In this document: piece after piece, positions 9,499-20,808 of the stretch
How positions within the stretch are numbered: position 1 is the stretch's first letter
How the letters are laid out: the number at the start of each line of letters is the position of its first letter
DNA from: Acinetobacter colistiniresistens
Lineage (GTDB): Bacteria; Pseudomonadota; Gammaproteobacteria; Pseudomonadales; Moraxellaceae
Assembly (NCBI RefSeq): GCF_024582815.1
Contig: NZ_CP102099.1
Coordinates: 1,426,001 to 1,490,000, forward strand
Direction: 5' to 3'
Length of the DNA stretch: 64,000 nt
Translations under genes and position numbers: made by a program
The notes under the pieces: generated by a model
Databases searched by the model: none
Told to the model about the DNA's origin: nothing
What the model saw: the letters and a program-made list of their open reading frames with translations, nothing else

Positions 9499-9861
9499 AT
9501 GGCTCGCATACTTATTGTAGATGATTCACCTACAGAAACATTTCGCTTTAGAGAGATTTTGACAAAGCACGGTTATGACGTTATTGAAGCGACCAATGGT
9601 GCTGATGGAGTCACAATGGCTCAAGCTGAATTGCCAGATTTGGTGCTGATGGATGTGGTGATGCCAGGGATGAATGGCTTTCAGGCAACCCGCCAAATCA
9701 GTAAAGGTAAGGATACACAACATATTCCTGTTGTGATTGTCAGTACCAAAGATCAGGCCACAGACCGTGTGTGGGGTAAACGTCAAGGGGCTTACGACTA
9801 TTTGACTAAACCCATTGATGAACAGCAACTTATTGATGTCATTAAACAATTATTAAGTTAA
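9499..9861 (+). CDS. pilH: Twitching motility response regulator PilH
   Basis: Second single-domain receiver of the operon, 120 residues. D8/D9, phospho-acceptor D52 (LVLMDVVMPGMNGFQ) and the late Lys in YLTKPIDEQQ are intact. In the Pseudomonas system PilH opposes PilG, favouring retraction or acting as a phosphate sink. It begins 23 bases after pilG with a GAGGAAAAA ribosome binding site. Confidence 0.95.
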   Translation: MARILIVDDSPTETFRFREILTKHGYDVIEATNGADGVTMAQAELPDLVLMDVVMPGMNGFQATRQISKGKDTQHIPVVIVSTKDQATDRVWGKRQGAYDYLTKPIDEQQLIDVIKQLLS

Positions 9862-9908
9862 TTTTTTGCTCAAGTTGAGCCTTCTCATTACTCAATACGG
9901 GATAGGGT

Positions 9909-10445
9909 ATGGCAGCAAATGGATTTATCGAATTGCTTCGTTTATCCAAGCGAGGCAATAAACAATACACTTCAACTCAAAATGAAGTCAGTCGTTGGTC
10001 TGGTATTGCATTTGAGATGTTAGGGCAATATTTTGTTGCGCCTTTAGGGGAAATTTCGGAGGTGATTTATCCGCCGAAATATACACCAGTACCAAATACT
10101 CAGGCGTGGGTAAGAGGTTTGGCCAATATTCGTGGACGTCTGCTTTCAGTTTCTGATTTAACACATTTTATTTCAGGGCAACGGAGTCAGTTTTCACCAA
10201 CGCAAAAAGTGATTTGTATTAGCCATCAAGACCATTATGTGGGGTTGGTCGTCGATCAGGTTTTGGGGATTCAACACTTTAACAAAAAGAGTTTTTTCTC
10301 CCAGAATAATGATCTGGATAATAAGCTGAAAGATTATTGCCAAGGTCATTTCCATCAACATAATCAACAATGGCATGTGTTTTTATTGAGTCGTTTGTTA
10401 AGCAATCCTCAATATATGAATGCATCAATAAAATTTATAAACTAA
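9909..10445 (+). CDS. pilI: CheW-like adaptor PilI
   Basis: 178 residues with a CheW domain over residues 30-170. Recognisable parts are FVAPLGEISEVIYPP, then WVRGLANIRGRLLSVSDL and HYVGLVVDQVLGI. It couples the receptor PilJ to the kinase ChpA. It starts 47 bases after pilH, in the conserved pilGHIJ order. Confidence 0.93.
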   Translation: MAANGFIELLRLSKRGNKQYTSTQNEVSRWSGIAFEMLGQYFVAPLGEISEVIYPPKYTPVPNTQAWVRGLANIRGRLLSVSDLTHFISGQRSQFSPTQKVICISHQDHYVGLVVDQVLGIQHFNKKSFFSQNNDLDNKLKDYCQGHFHQHNQQWHVFLLSRLLSNPQYMNASIKFIN

Positions 10446-10489
10446 TTCTACGCTACGGAACATAAACGCGTATTCGGGGAGAAGCTGAT

Positions 10490-12574
10490 ATGGGCTTTAA
10501 ACTTAAAAAAAAGAACGGCAATGGCGATAGTGCCGGGCTGAAAAAAGGCGGTGCGTTCTTCGATAATATTCGAACGCAACTTGACCAGTTTTCGCGCTTA
10601 TTCGGTGAAACAGAGAAATCAAAACCGATTATCTATCGCGCTTTAATTGCTTTGGCCCTTGCAGTTATTCTCCTCATTTACTTATTCGTAAGTGTTCCTC
10701 GTTCGAATCAACTCACCCGTAGTCTCGGTGAGTTGCGTTTGTTATCACAAACCATTTCACGTCAAGCAACGGAAGCTACTGCATCTGGTACACCAGAAGC
10801 AATGAAGAAGTTGGTTGAGTCTGAAAAGCAATTTGCTGAAAACCTGAGTACCGTTGAAAGCGTGTATGGTAAAGGTTCGGATGAATACAAGAAGGTGAGT
10901 GGGCTTTGGGACAATGTTTCTAAAAACATTGACCTGATTGCATCGCAACAAAAAGTTATTAACCAGCTTTACGATACCAACATTTCGATTAGTGAAACCA
11001 TTCCTGAGATTCAGGCTGAATATAACTTGATGGTTGATCAGATGGTACGTGAGAACATGCCGAGTAGTCAGGTAATCATTACCAAGAACCAGGTGTTCAT
11101 TGCCGAGCGTATTTTACGTTCGATCAACTCGGTACTGGTGGGAACAGATAACTCAAACGTTTCGGCGAATGACTTTGGTGCCGATATTGATACCTTTGGT
11201 GTGTATCTAAATGCGCAGTTGAATGGAAGTGCTGAACTGGGTGTAGACCGAATTAGTTCTGCCGCTTTACGTGAATCTGTGGATAGTATTAAGTCTGACT
11301 ACGATGCAGTATTGAAGTCTGCGGCAGCAACAGTACTTCAAAACGCCAATCAGATTGTTCGTGTACGCCAGGCATCTTCACAAATTTTCACCCAGTCAGA
11401 TGCACTTCTTACTTCACTGAATGATTTATCGAATAAATCTGAAGGCGGCTGGGGTAATGTCTTTGCTGGTATTGTTTTAATTTTATCGTTAGCGGCATTG
11501 GTGTTCTTTGTATTACAACTCTTGATGTTACGTAGTAATACCGATAAAGAGCGCGTAACACGCTTACAAGATGAATATGACCGTAACCAAAATGCGATTT
11601 TACGTTTACTTGATGAAATTGCAGACTTGGCAGATGGTGACTTACGTTCATATGCAACGGTATCAGAAGATTTTACAGGTGCGATTGCCGACTCGATTAA
11701 CTTTGCGATTGATCAGTTACGTGACCTTGTTTCCCGAATTACCGATACCTCGCAAGAAGTTGCACGTTATACCCAAGACACTCAGAACATTACCAACCAG
11801 TTGGCAGAGGCATCTGAGCATCAGGCACAAGAAATCGCAGGGGCATCTGCGGCAATGAACGAAATGGCATTGTCAATTGACCAAGTATCTGCCAACGCAT
11901 CTGAGTCTGCTGACGTAGCACAACGTTCAGTACAAATTGCAACCAATGGTGCGCAAGTGGTAAACCGTTCGATTGAGGGGATGGATCACATTCGTGAACA
12001 GATTCAAGAGACTTCGAAACGTATTAAGCGTTTGGGTGAATCTTCACAAGAGATTGGTAACATTGTCTCGCTGATTAACGATATTGCCGACCAAACCAAC
12101 ATCTTGGCATTAAACGCTGCGATTCAGGCGTCGATGGCGGGTGAAGCGGGACGTGGTTTCGCGGTCGTAGCCGATGAAGTACAGCGTCTTGCAGAACGTT
12201 CTGCTTCCGCAACCAAGCAGATTGAAAGCCTGGTAAAAACCATTCAGACGGATACCAATGAAGCTGTAATCTCGATGGAACAAACCACGTCGGAAGTTGT
12301 CCGTGGTGCGAACTTGGCGAAAGATGCGGGGATTGCACTAGATGAGATTCAAACGGTATCGGGTGACTTGGCAAAACTGATTGCAAGCATTTCCGATGCA
12401 GCGAAACTTCAGTCTGCCTCAGCAAGTCATATTGCTACGACGATGAATGTCGTGCAGGAAATTACTTCACAAACGACAACAGCAACGTTTGATACAGCGC
12501 GCTCAGTATCTGAGTTGGCAAACATGGCTGAATCATTACGTGAGTCTGTAACTGACTTTAAGTTACCAGACTAA
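10490..12574 (+). CDS. pilJ: Methyl-accepting chemotaxis-like receptor PilJ
   Basis: 694-residue inner-membrane receptor of the pilus chemosensory system. Membrane segment 1 is near residues 45-66 ([18 protein letters not shown]), a periplasmic PilJ sensing domain covers about 70-320, and membrane segment 2 is near 322-348. A HAMP-like linker and the cytoplasmic signalling domain follow. The signalling tip [18 protein letters not shown] differs from classical receptors (usually NAAIEAA) as is typical of PilJ. It is followed by a strong hairpin terminator rather than directly by another gene. Confidence 0.95.
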   Translation: MGFKLKKKNGNGDSAGLKKGGAFFDNIRTQLDQFSRLFGETEKSKPIIYRALIALALAVILLIYLFVSVPRSNQLTRSLGELRLLSQTISRQATEATASGTPEAMKKLVESEKQFAENLSTVESVYGKGSDEYKKVSGLWDNVSKNIDLIASQQKVINQLYDTNISISETIPEIQAEYNLMVDQMVRENMPSSQVIITKNQVFIAERILRSINSVLVGTDNSNVSANDFGADIDTFGVYLNAQLNGSAELGVDRISSAALRESVDSIKSDYDAVLKSAAATVLQNANQIVRVRQASSQIFTQSDALLTSLNDLSNKSEGGWGNVFAGIVLILSLAALVFFVLQLLMLRSNTDKERVTRLQDEYDRNQNAILRLLDEIADLADGDLRSYATVSEDFTGAIADSINFAIDQLRDLVSRITDTSQEVARYTQDTQNITNQLAEASEHQAQEIAGASAAMNEMALSIDQVSANASESADVAQRSVQIATNGAQVVNRSIEGMDHIREQIQETSKRIKRLGESSQEIGNIVSLINDIADQTNILALNAAIQASMAGEAGRGFAVVADEVQRLAERSASATKQIESLVKTIQTDTNEAVISMEQTTSEVVRGANLAKDAGIALDEIQTVSGDLAKLIASISDAAKLQSASASHIATTMNVVQEITSQTTTATFDTARSVSELANMAESLRESVTDFKLPD

Positions 12575-12581
12575 ACCGAAT

Positions 12582-12613
12582 TGGAAAGGCAGATGGGGGT
12601 GTCTGCCTTTCCA
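12582..12613 (+). terminator. Intrinsic terminator between pilJ and chpA
   Basis: Twelve-base perfect stem (12582-12593 with 12602-12613, TGGAAAGGCAGA) with an 8-base loop, followed by TTTTTAA. It would end or attenuate the pilGHIJ transcript, leaving about 110 bases for a separate chpA promoter. Confidence 0.75.
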
Positions 12614-12727
12614 TTTTTAAAGAGGTTGGATATCTCAACAAGATGATGGTGCAGTGGGACTACATCTTGTGTAATAGATAGACGTAATTTTTACCCACAT
12701 TGGTGGATAAAAACGAAAGAAGCAGCT

Positions 12728-15700
12728 ATGAAACAAATATTAAAAACGTTAGTTGAAACGATGACGCTTCCTGAAGACAGTTATCTTGAGCAAGATGCAG
12801 AGATTCTTGAGATTTTTATTGAAGAATTAGATGAAATCTTTGTTGAGTTAGAACCATTACTCGTTCAGTGGGCGGAACAACCACATCAGCAGAATGTGTT
12901 GAGCGATATTCGCCGCCACTTTCATACCTTAAAAGGTTCTGGAAGAATGGTGGGAGCTAAATCTTCAGGTGAGTTGGCATGGACAGTTGAAGATACGCTG
13001 AATCGTGTTATCGCAGGCACGATTAGCTTGAATGCAGATATTCAGCGTTATGTAGAAACAGTGTTCAATATTTATCGTTTTAAACTTTGTCATGATTTTA
13101 AAGCAGTTCAACAGCATTTAATCGACTTTAGACCTTTGGTCGTGTTGGGACAGCAATTACAACAACAGCAAAGTCCTGAACCAGCCTTAGCAGAATTACT
13201 TCATCTTGCGACTGATTTAACCAGTGAAGAGCAAATGACTGGACTTGAGCAGATGGAGGAAACAGCAACCACTGATCTCGAACAGCAGCAGGTTGAGCCT
13301 GTATCTGAACTTGAATGGGCGGCACCGTTTGAAGATGAGGCACTGGCTAAAGAAACCTTGGCCATTTTCCAAGAAGAAGCCGAAGAACATCTAGCCACCA
13401 TCGACCAATTTTTGCAGAATGATCGCCCAAGTAACGACCATTATAATACCTTGATTCGTGCATTACATACCTTACGTGGCAGTTCTGCCATGGCGCATGT
13501 GAATCACGTTTTTGAGGCGAGCTCAAAAGTTGAGAATCTATTTAAAACCTTATTACAAGAAGAGTTGGATTCTAGTTCGGATGAAACGGCTTTGCTGACG
13601 CATTATGCGCAGTTTGTACGGGATTATTTGCATACATTAAAACAACAGGCTTCACAGCAGAAACTCGATGAAATCTATCAGACGTTTAATGTGGCATGGG
13701 ACAGTTACGATTTCCAGCTTGAAGAAAAGAATGGTGCTGCAATAAGACCGCAAGGCTTGGTATCTGAGTTGCTTGAACTCAATATCAATGATCTTTTAGA
13801 TGTCGAATTTGATTTTGAGAGTCGTGCCCGTCAGGAGTTCCCTCAATACCTGCAACTACTCAGTCAACAAACAGAGACCTTGTTACAGCATACGCATCAT
13901 CATGCAACCATCGGGATGTATCAATACACCAGTCTGTTGCGTTCTAGCTATCAAGATCTGATTTTTAAGCCAAGTTTACTGCATTTGGATTATGCATTTG
14001 AGCTCTATCACCAAGTCCATCAACAGTTTATCCAGCTATTTGATACCTTGGCGGCGGGACAGCGCGTCACTTTAACCAAAGCACATGAACGTGTTTTAAA
14101 TGAGTTGAGTTCATTTACACAACAAAATGTTGAATCTTTGGATGACATATCTGTTGTAGAGGAAGAAGATGCAGCTGAAGAAACAGCAGCGACTGAAGCT
14201 CATGCAAAAGCTGGTTCAGCTATTCAAACAACGGATTTTTCCAGTCAATTTGCGCTCGATAAACAGCAGTTGCAGTCAAGTGAAGCAAACCGTGATTTTG
14301 ACCCGGATCTCGTGGAGATTTTCCTTGAAGAAGCAGATGAACTGCTTGGCGGAATTGATACTGACCTGAACACTTGGGCAACTGATCATCAAAATATCAA
14401 TGCGTTAAAGAATCTGATGCGTTATTTGCACACCCTAAAAGGGGGAGCAAATATGATTCAGGCACGTCATATTGGCTTGATTGCGCATGAACTAGAAACT
14501 CTCTATGAAAAGTTAATTAATCAGCAGATTCAAGCAACACCACAATTGCTTACAGCGATTCGTTCAGTTCAGGATGATATTGCCGATCGTATCCAAACCA
14601 TTCGTGATCAGCAGGTCGATTATCCTGCCACGCATACTTTAGCTGTGCTTGAGCAGTTATCGAAAACAACAGTTGTTGCTGAGCAGCTTGAACGTGAAAC
14701 TGTGCCAGTCACCGTGCCTGAGCAACTAAAAACAGCCGAAATGGAAGGCGATGATACGGAAGTTGCTCTTACTGCGACGCCACATAAGGTTGAATCGATA
14801 ACGACGACGATTGATGTTACTGCATTTGCAGCGCAACTCGCGCTGGATAAGCAGCAGTTACCGTCTGATCAGGCCAATCGTGACTTTGATCCAGACCTGA
14901 TAGAGATTTTCCTTGAGGAAGCCGATGAGTTGCTGGTCGGGATTGATGCGGATCTGAATACGTGGACGACGGATCATCAAGATATCAATGCCCTCAAAAA
15001 CCTGATGCGTTATTTGCACACCTTAAAAGGGGGTTCAAATATGATTCAAGCGCGTCATATTGGTTTGATTGCGCATGAATTAGAAACCATTTATGAGAAG
15101 CTGATCAATCAACAGATTCAGGCGACACCACAACTGATTGCCATTATTCGTTTGGTACAGGATGATATTGCGGATCGTATTCAAACCATTCGTGATCAGC
15201 ACACCGATTATCCATCGACCCATGTGGTGCAATTATTGCAACACGCTGATCAATCGGATGTTGCTTCTGTTGAGTCTGGGCTTGAAACAGCACACGAGTT
15301 TGAAAGAGTTGAGTCGAGCCAAGTCGAGACTTTGCTGGAACAGCCTGAGTCTGTCAAAACCGAAACGCTGGTCGATGAACAGCCTGTTGACGTTGAGTCA
15401 GCGTCTGAGTGGGTTGAAACCGAAGTTCTTGAGCATACTGCAGCGGCACAACTGCCGCAGACAGTGCTGGAGCCTACGGATGATGACGTTCGTTCTCTGG
15501 TTGAGCAAACCTTCCTTGAAGAAGCTGAAGAACTGCTGGAGCAAGCACAAGGCTTATTGAAGCAATGGTTTGAGCAACGGGGTAACCGTAGTTTATTGCT
15601 ACAGTTACAACGTATTGCGCATAGTCTGAAAGGTGGCGCGCGCATGGCTGAAATGGATGCCATTGCGATTATCGCCTACCATTTAGAGAATGCTTTTGAG

Positions 15701-17812
15701 CAATTTGGTGTACATCATTTCAATTCGAATGTGTATGACAACCTGCTCAATACCGCATTGGCATGGTTAAATGATGCCATCTCTAAACGTCAATATGCAA
15801 ATTTTGACGGCTTGAAACAAAGCTTGGAGAAGATGGAGTTTGTCGATGTATCTGCACAACTTCCTCAGAAGCTCTCGACCAAAGATATCTTTACACCTGA
15901 ATTTACCATGGAGTTTGTGCAGGGGGATGGCACTGAACCTCCATCGATGTTGGGTGAGTGGGAAACCACGGAACGCATAGAACAGAACAATGAAATGATT
16001 CGTGTCTCTGCTGAGGTCATCGAGAAGATGATTGACCTGTCAGGGGAAAATGCGATTAACCGTTCACGTATTGAAATGGATTTGGGTCAGTTAGGCAGTA
16101 CGTTGACGGAAATGGAATTGGCAATCAAGCGTTTGGCGGATCAGTTACGCCGAATGGAAGGTGAGTTGGAAAGCCAGATTATCGCCCGTCATGGTGGCGA
16201 AGAGGCACGTTATGCAGACTTTGACCCACTGGAAATGGACCAATATTCATCGTTGAATCAGCTCTCCAAATCACTTGCTGAATCGGCTTCGGATTTGGTT
16301 GATTTTAAAACGACACTGTCTGAAAAAATACGTGATACTGAAGGCTTATTACTACAACAGTCGCGGATTCAGGCTGAAATTCAAGAAAGCCTGATGCGTA
16401 CCCGTCTGGTTCCATTCTCTCGTCTATTGCCACGTCTGCAACGTATTGTGCGCCAAACGGCATCGACGTTGAATCGACCAACAGAACTGGTGGTGAACAA
16501 TACTGAAGGTGAATTGGACCGCAGTATTCTTGAGCGGTTGGTTGCACCATTTGAGCATATGTTACGTAACGCGATTGACCATGGTATTGAAGATCGTGAA
16601 CAGCGTTTACAAGCACAAAAACCAGAAACTGGGCATATTGTGTTGAACATTGGTCGCCAAGGGACAGATGTCGTGGTGACGTTCAGTGACGATGGTAAAG
16701 GGATTGATGTTAACCGCATCAAAGAAAAAGCGTTACAAACTGGCCTCATGACCAAAGATCAGAAACTGGATCAGGAAGAAATTCTACAGTTTATCTTCCA
16801 TCCAGGCTTTAGTACGGCAACCCAAGTGACTCAAATCTCGGGTCGTGGTGTGGGTCTTGATGTGGTTCAGAGTGACATTAAGGCCTTGGGTGGTCATGTC
16901 AGTGTCGACTCTACGCTGGGTAAGGGAACAACCTTTACCATTCGCGTACCAACCACGGTTGCCGTCAGTGATGCCTTGATGGTAAAAGCAGGCGATCAGC
17001 AGTTTGCCTTCCCATTGGCTCAGATTGACCGTATTGTTCGTATCTCTCCATTGGCGTTAGAACAATACTTTGAAAGTCAGGATGACTATTTTACCATTGA
17101 CCAAGAACGTTATCGCTTACGCTACTTATCCGAGTTCGTTGCAGGACAACCTGTTCCTCGCTTAAGTGGAGTGGTTCATTCTTTACCTGTGTTGTTGATT
17201 AAAGGTGCTCAAGGACAAACCACAGCCCTGTTGGTTGATCAACTGATTGGTTCACGTGGACAGATTGTCGTCAAACCGGTGGGGCAACAGTTCTCCAATA
17301 TTGGGGTGATTGCAGGTGCAACGATTCTTGGTGATGGTCAGGTCTGTTTGATTCTGGATGGTCAAAATATTGCACGACAAGCGCAGTCTACTGCGCGGAG
17401 TAAGCAGGCAGATGAGACATATAGCAAACAGCGTTATGATGAGCGTCGCTTGATTATGATTGTCGATGACTCGGTGACCGTACGTAAGGTGACCTCACGT
17501 CTGTTAGAGCGTCAAGGTTATGATGTAGTGACCGCGAAAGATGGTGTGGATGCCATAGAACAGCTTGAAACCGTGAAACCAGACCTGATGTTACTGGATA
17601 TTGAAATGCCGCGTATGGATGGTTTTGAAGTGTCGAATCTGGTACGCCATCATGAAATACACCGCGACTTGCCGATCATCATGATTACATCACGTACTGG
17701 TGAGAAGCATCGTGAACGTGCACTATCACTAGGCGTTAACCAATATATGGGTAAACCATTCCAAGAAGAAGCACTCTTGGAGAATATTGAAAGCTTACTT
17801 ACGGTGCGCTAA
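12728..17812 (+). CDS. chpA: Hybrid chemotaxis histidine kinase ChpA
   Basis: Large CheA-like kinase (1694 residues) that phosphorylates PilG and PilH in response to PilJ. Five HPt domains carry HxLKG/HxLRG sites with candidate phospho-histidines at H66, H247, H568, H764 and H965. The third and fourth are near copies of each other. Then follow the dimerisation region (about 1090-1250), a HATPase with N box LRNAIDHGIE, G box FSDDGKGID and SGRGVGLDVV, a CheW-like domain (about 1410-1555) and a receiver domain with D1624 (LLDIEMPRMDGFEV). The Pseudomonas protein has more Hpt/Xpt sites (eight) and is longer. Acidic, Glu/Gln-rich linkers separate the HPt domains. Confidence 0.95.
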   Translation: MKQILKTLVETMTLPEDSYLEQDAEILEIFIEELDEIFVELEPLLVQWAEQPHQQNVLSDIRRHFHTLKGSGRMVGAKSSGELAWTVEDTLNRVIAGTISLNADIQRYVETVFNIYRFKLCHDFKAVQQHLIDFRPLVVLGQQLQQQQSPEPALAELLHLATDLTSEEQMTGLEQMEETATTDLEQQQVEPVSELEWAAPFEDEALAKETLAIFQEEAEEHLATIDQFLQNDRPSNDHYNTLIRALHTLRGSSAMAHVNHVFEASSKVENLFKTLLQEELDSSSDETALLTHYAQFVRDYLHTLKQQASQQKLDEIYQTFNVAWDSYDFQLEEKNGAAIRPQGLVSELLELNINDLLDVEFDFESRARQEFPQYLQLLSQQTETLLQHTHHHATIGMYQYTSLLRSSYQDLIFKPSLLHLDYAFELYHQVHQQFIQLFDTLAAGQRVTLTKAHERVLNELSSFTQQNVESLDDISVVEEEDAAEETAATEAHAKAGSAIQTTDFSSQFALDKQQLQSSEANRDFDPDLVEIFLEEADELLGGIDTDLNTWATDHQNINALKNLMRYLHTLKGGANMIQARHIGLIAHELETLYEKLINQQIQATPQLLTAIRSVQDDIADRIQTIRDQQVDYPATHTLAVLEQLSKTTVVAEQLERETVPVTVPEQLKTAEMEGDDTEVALTATPHKVESITTTIDVTAFAAQLALDKQQLPSDQANRDFDPDLIEIFLEEADELLVGIDADLNTWTTDHQDINALKNLMRYLHTLKGGSNMIQARHIGLIAHELETIYEKLINQQIQATPQLIAIIRLVQDDIADRIQTIRDQHTDYPSTHVVQLLQHADQSDVASVESGLETAHEFERVESSQVETLLEQPESVKTETLVDEQPVDVESASEWVETEVLEHTAAAQLPQTVLEPTDDDVRSLVEQTFLEEAEELLEQAQGLLKQWFEQRGNRSLLLQLQRIAHSLKGGARMAEMDAIAIIAYHLENAFEQFGVHHFNSNVYDNLLNTALAWLNDAISKRQYANFDGLKQSLEKMEFVDVSAQLPQKLSTKDIFTPEFTMEFVQGDGTEPPSMLGEWETTERIEQNNEMIRVSAEVIEKMIDLSGENAINRSRIEMDLGQLGSTLTEMELAIKRLADQLRRMEGELESQIIARHGGEEARYADFDPLEMDQYSSLNQLSKSLAESASDLVDFKTTLSEKIRDTEGLLLQQSRIQAEIQESLMRTRLVPFSRLLPRLQRIVRQTASTLNRPTELVVNNTEGELDRSILERLVAPFEHMLRNAIDHGIEDREQRLQAQKPETGHIVLNIGRQGTDVVVTFSDDGKGIDVNRIKEKALQTGLMTKDQKLDQEEILQFIFHPGFSTATQVTQISGRGVGLDVVQSDIKALGGHVSVDSTLGKGTTFTIRVPTTVAVSDALMVKAGDQQFAFPLAQIDRIVRISPLALEQYFESQDDYFTIDQERYRLRYLSEFVAGQPVPRLSGVVHSLPVLLIKGAQGQTTALLVDQLIGSRGQIVVKPVGQQFSNIGVIAGATILGDGQVCLILDGQNIARQAQSTARSKQADETYSKQRYDERRLIMIVDDSVTVRKVTSRLLERQGYDVVTAKDGVDAIEQLETVKPDLMLLDIEMPRMDGFEVSNLVRHHEIHRDLPIIMITSRTGEKHRERALSLGVNQYMGKPFQEEALLENIESLLTVR
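14237..15225 (+). repeat. Internal HPt duplication in chpA
   Basis: Two copies of about 400 bases (14237-14637 and 14825-15225), offset by exactly 588 bases, each encode one HPt module starting LALDKQQL/FALDKQQL and containing NALKNLMRYLHTLKGG. Protein identity is very high while many third codon positions differ, so the duplication is not brand new. Confidence 0.85.
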
Positions 17813-17825
17813 GAGGTAAAAAATA

Positions 17826-18281
17826 ATGGTTAAGAAAAGCGCAAACTCGGCGTTGGGACAAATTGACCAACAAGAGTTACAACATTTAATTACGGTTTCC
17901 ACGGGGTTTATTGATGCATACATTATTGAATGTCATCAAAACGTACCCATGCTGTTGCCACAAAATATTGTATTGTCAGCAATGGATACTCAAACCAATG
18001 TTGATCATATTGAATGGCATGATTTAAAACTTCCTGTATACGCGGTCAATGATCCGATGCAAAAACAAGGTGTGGCCCTGGTTGTCGAAGGAGATGATGT
18101 ATCACAACGCTTTGCCCTAGTTTGCAATCAAATGCCTGAGTCGATCCGTTTACGTATTTCGGAAGTGGTCGATGAAGAAGGTGAAGTTGACGATAGCAAG
18201 GTGTTTAAATATGTGAAGATGGGGGAAAACCGATTTTATGTCCCACATCTACAGAATATACAGACCCAACTTGGACTGTAA
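17826..18281 (+). CDS. ChpC-like CheW-related protein
   Basis: 151 residues, starting 14 bases after chpA, so surely co-transcribed. The stretch LLPQNIVLSAMDTQTNVDHI, then WHDLKLPVYAVNDP and FALVCNQMPESIRLRISEV, follows the order of a diverged CheW fold, and the position after chpA is that of chpC in Pseudomonas. It would link further receptors or regulators to ChpA. Sequence similarity to CheW is weak by eye, so the assignment rests largely on location. Confidence 0.7.
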   Translation: MVKKSANSALGQIDQQELQHLITVSTGFIDAYIIECHQNVPMLLPQNIVLSAMDTQTNVDHIEWHDLKLPVYAVNDPMQKQGVALVVEGDDVSQRFALVCNQMPESIRLRISEVVDEEGEVDDSKVFKYVKMGENRFYVPHLQNIQTQLGL

Positions 18282-18282
18282 T

Positions 18283-18308
18283 AAAAGGAACTCATCAGAG
18301 TTCCTTTT
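18283..18308. terminator. Bidirectional terminator between chpC-like gene and dapE
   Basis: Eleven-base stem (AAAAGGAACTC with GAGTTCCTTTT) closed by an ATCA loop, between convergent genes. T run on the plus strand, A-rich 5' side for the minus strand. Confidence 0.8.
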
Positions 18309-18326
18309 TATTTATACATTTTTATT

Positions 18327-19526
<1,200 letters not shown>

Positions 19527-19534
19527 TTAAAAAT

Positions 19535-19562
19535 AAACCTTATCTAGGTCTAGATAAGGTTT
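19535..19562 (-). terminator. Terminator downstream of entericidin-like gene
   Basis: Thirteen-base arms (19535-19547 and 19550-19562, AAACCTTATCTAG) separated by two bases. On the minus strand it follows the small lipoprotein stop and leads into TTTATTTTTAA. Confidence 0.7.
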
Positions 19563-19583
19563 GGTAAGGCGGGTTGTATCGAA

Positions 19584-19724
19584 TTACATTTTATTTTGCG
19601 TTTTTTCAGCCGTTTGAGTTACTTTGTCACCAGCTTTAGATACATCCTTACCGATACCTTTAAATGTATTACAACCAGTTAAAACAAAAGCAGTCATGAT
19701 TGAAGCAACTAAGATTTTTTTCAT
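19584..19724 (-). CDS. Entericidin EcnA/B-like small lipoprotein
   Basis: 46-residue protein with a short signal peptide ending in a lipobox (FVLTGC), so Cys 16 would be lipidated after cleavage. The mature part NTFKGIGKDVSKAGDKVTQT matches the entericidin family pattern (amphipathic helix with GxGxDV..AG). Entericidins are envelope lipoproteins of stationary phase linked to toxin/antidote pairs in enterics; here there is only one gene. Two ATGs are adjacent (19727 and 19724); 19724 gives the better spacing from GGAG. A dedicated terminator lies downstream. Confidence 0.8.
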   Translation of the reverse strand: MKKILVASIMTAFVLTGCNTFKGIGKDVSKAGDKVTQTAEKTQNKM

Positions 19725-19835
19725 CATCTTCTCCGTTTAAATGTAATTATGATGTACTTAAGAGGCTAAAAAATTTAGCATTAAATGAACATAAGGGTTT
19801 GATGGTAAATGTGTTATAAAATGTTACTCTATGAA

Positions 19836-20720
19836 CTAATGAGTTTGTTTAGGTTTGCTAAACAATAATGAGGGCTGGCGAAACATATAAAACACAGGAG
19901 TCGGTGAATCCTGATAATAAAGACCATTGCTCCACCAGACTGCTGTTTCAGAAGTGGGGTACCGATCGGGACAAAGCCATTCATGCCGCTGTAAGCGATA
20001 ATAAGCTGTTTCAGGAAGATCAGTGCCCCAATGACCTAAACGCCTTGAGGTGTTAATCCAGCAAGGCAGGTTGAGGTGGTGGGATTCTGCTGGAAGATAT
20101 AACTGTCCCTTCATCACCGCAAATTTGCGTTGGATCTGATGATGATTTGCTTCAGTAAACTGGAACTGACGCTCGGTAAAATGTTTTAATTTACGCTGTA
20201 AAGTATCTTCTCGGTTCAGTCCATACCACTGTGCTAAATCTAGCTCGCCTTCACCTAAGTAGTATTTTAAAGCCACTTCCCAGTGCTCTATTTCTTGAGT
20301 GTCTTGATTAAGAAGTAAAAAATCAAGTTCGCCTAATGTGATAGCACCTGCAATTTTTTGAATACTATGTCCAAGGAGCTGGTACGGATGATAAGCGTCA
20401 TCTAATAACCAAAACCACAATAGATTTTCAAAACGCAAACCAAGCCGAGTACTTTTGAGTTGCGCCAGAAAATCAATTAAGGGTTGGGGCTGCTGATCAA
20501 GTTGTTTTAAGCGGTTTTCATAACCTAGATAGTGATCTAGCCAGTTCTGATTTGAATGAAGCTCAAACGGATGCTTAATGTTTAAATCAGGTGGAATTTG
20601 AGCCAAAATATTCGGACTGGCAATACAAAATGCTAAATGTCGTACGATGGGGTGCTTAAACTGTAACCACGGCTCAAAATAGCAAGGGGTGGTAATCATC
20701 TTAGACATGAAGTCACTCAA
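19836..20720 (-). CDS. DUF1853 family protein
   Basis: 294 residues. Features matching DUF1853 include RHLAFCIASPNIL near the N-terminus, LGLRFENLLWFWL, then GELDFLL and HWEVALKYYLG. The order E...D-hydrophobic...(E)xxxK resembles the PD-(D/E)XK nuclease fold, and members have been grouped with it; activity is not shown here. No signal peptide. It is divergent from the YbaN gene. Confidence 0.85.
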   Translation of the reverse strand: MSDFMSKMITTPCYFEPWLQFKHPIVRHLAFCIASPNILAQIPPDLNIKHPFELHSNQNWLDHYLGYENRLKQLDQQPQPLIDFLAQLKSTRLGLRFENLLWFWLLDDAYHPYQLLGHSIQKIAGAITLGELDFLLLNQDTQEIEHWEVALKYYLGEGELDLAQWYGLNREDTLQRKLKHFTERQFQFTEANHHQIQRKFAVMKGQLYLPAESHHLNLPCWINTSRRLGHWGTDLPETAYYRLQRHEWLCPDRYPTSETAVWWSNGLYYQDSPTPVFYMFRQPSLLFSKPKQTH

Positions 20721-20808
20721 TCATTGAAATAATAGGTTAAGTTTAAGAAACGACACTAAAAACGCTTTATACTAGCACGGTTGTAAACAGGTATTGGTTA
20801 ATGGCTCA

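Noticed and set aside
15250..15663. Ser/Cys-rich frame on the minus strand within chpA
   Set aside because: It is the antisense of Glu/Gln-rich linker codons; the sense frame has clear domains on both sides.
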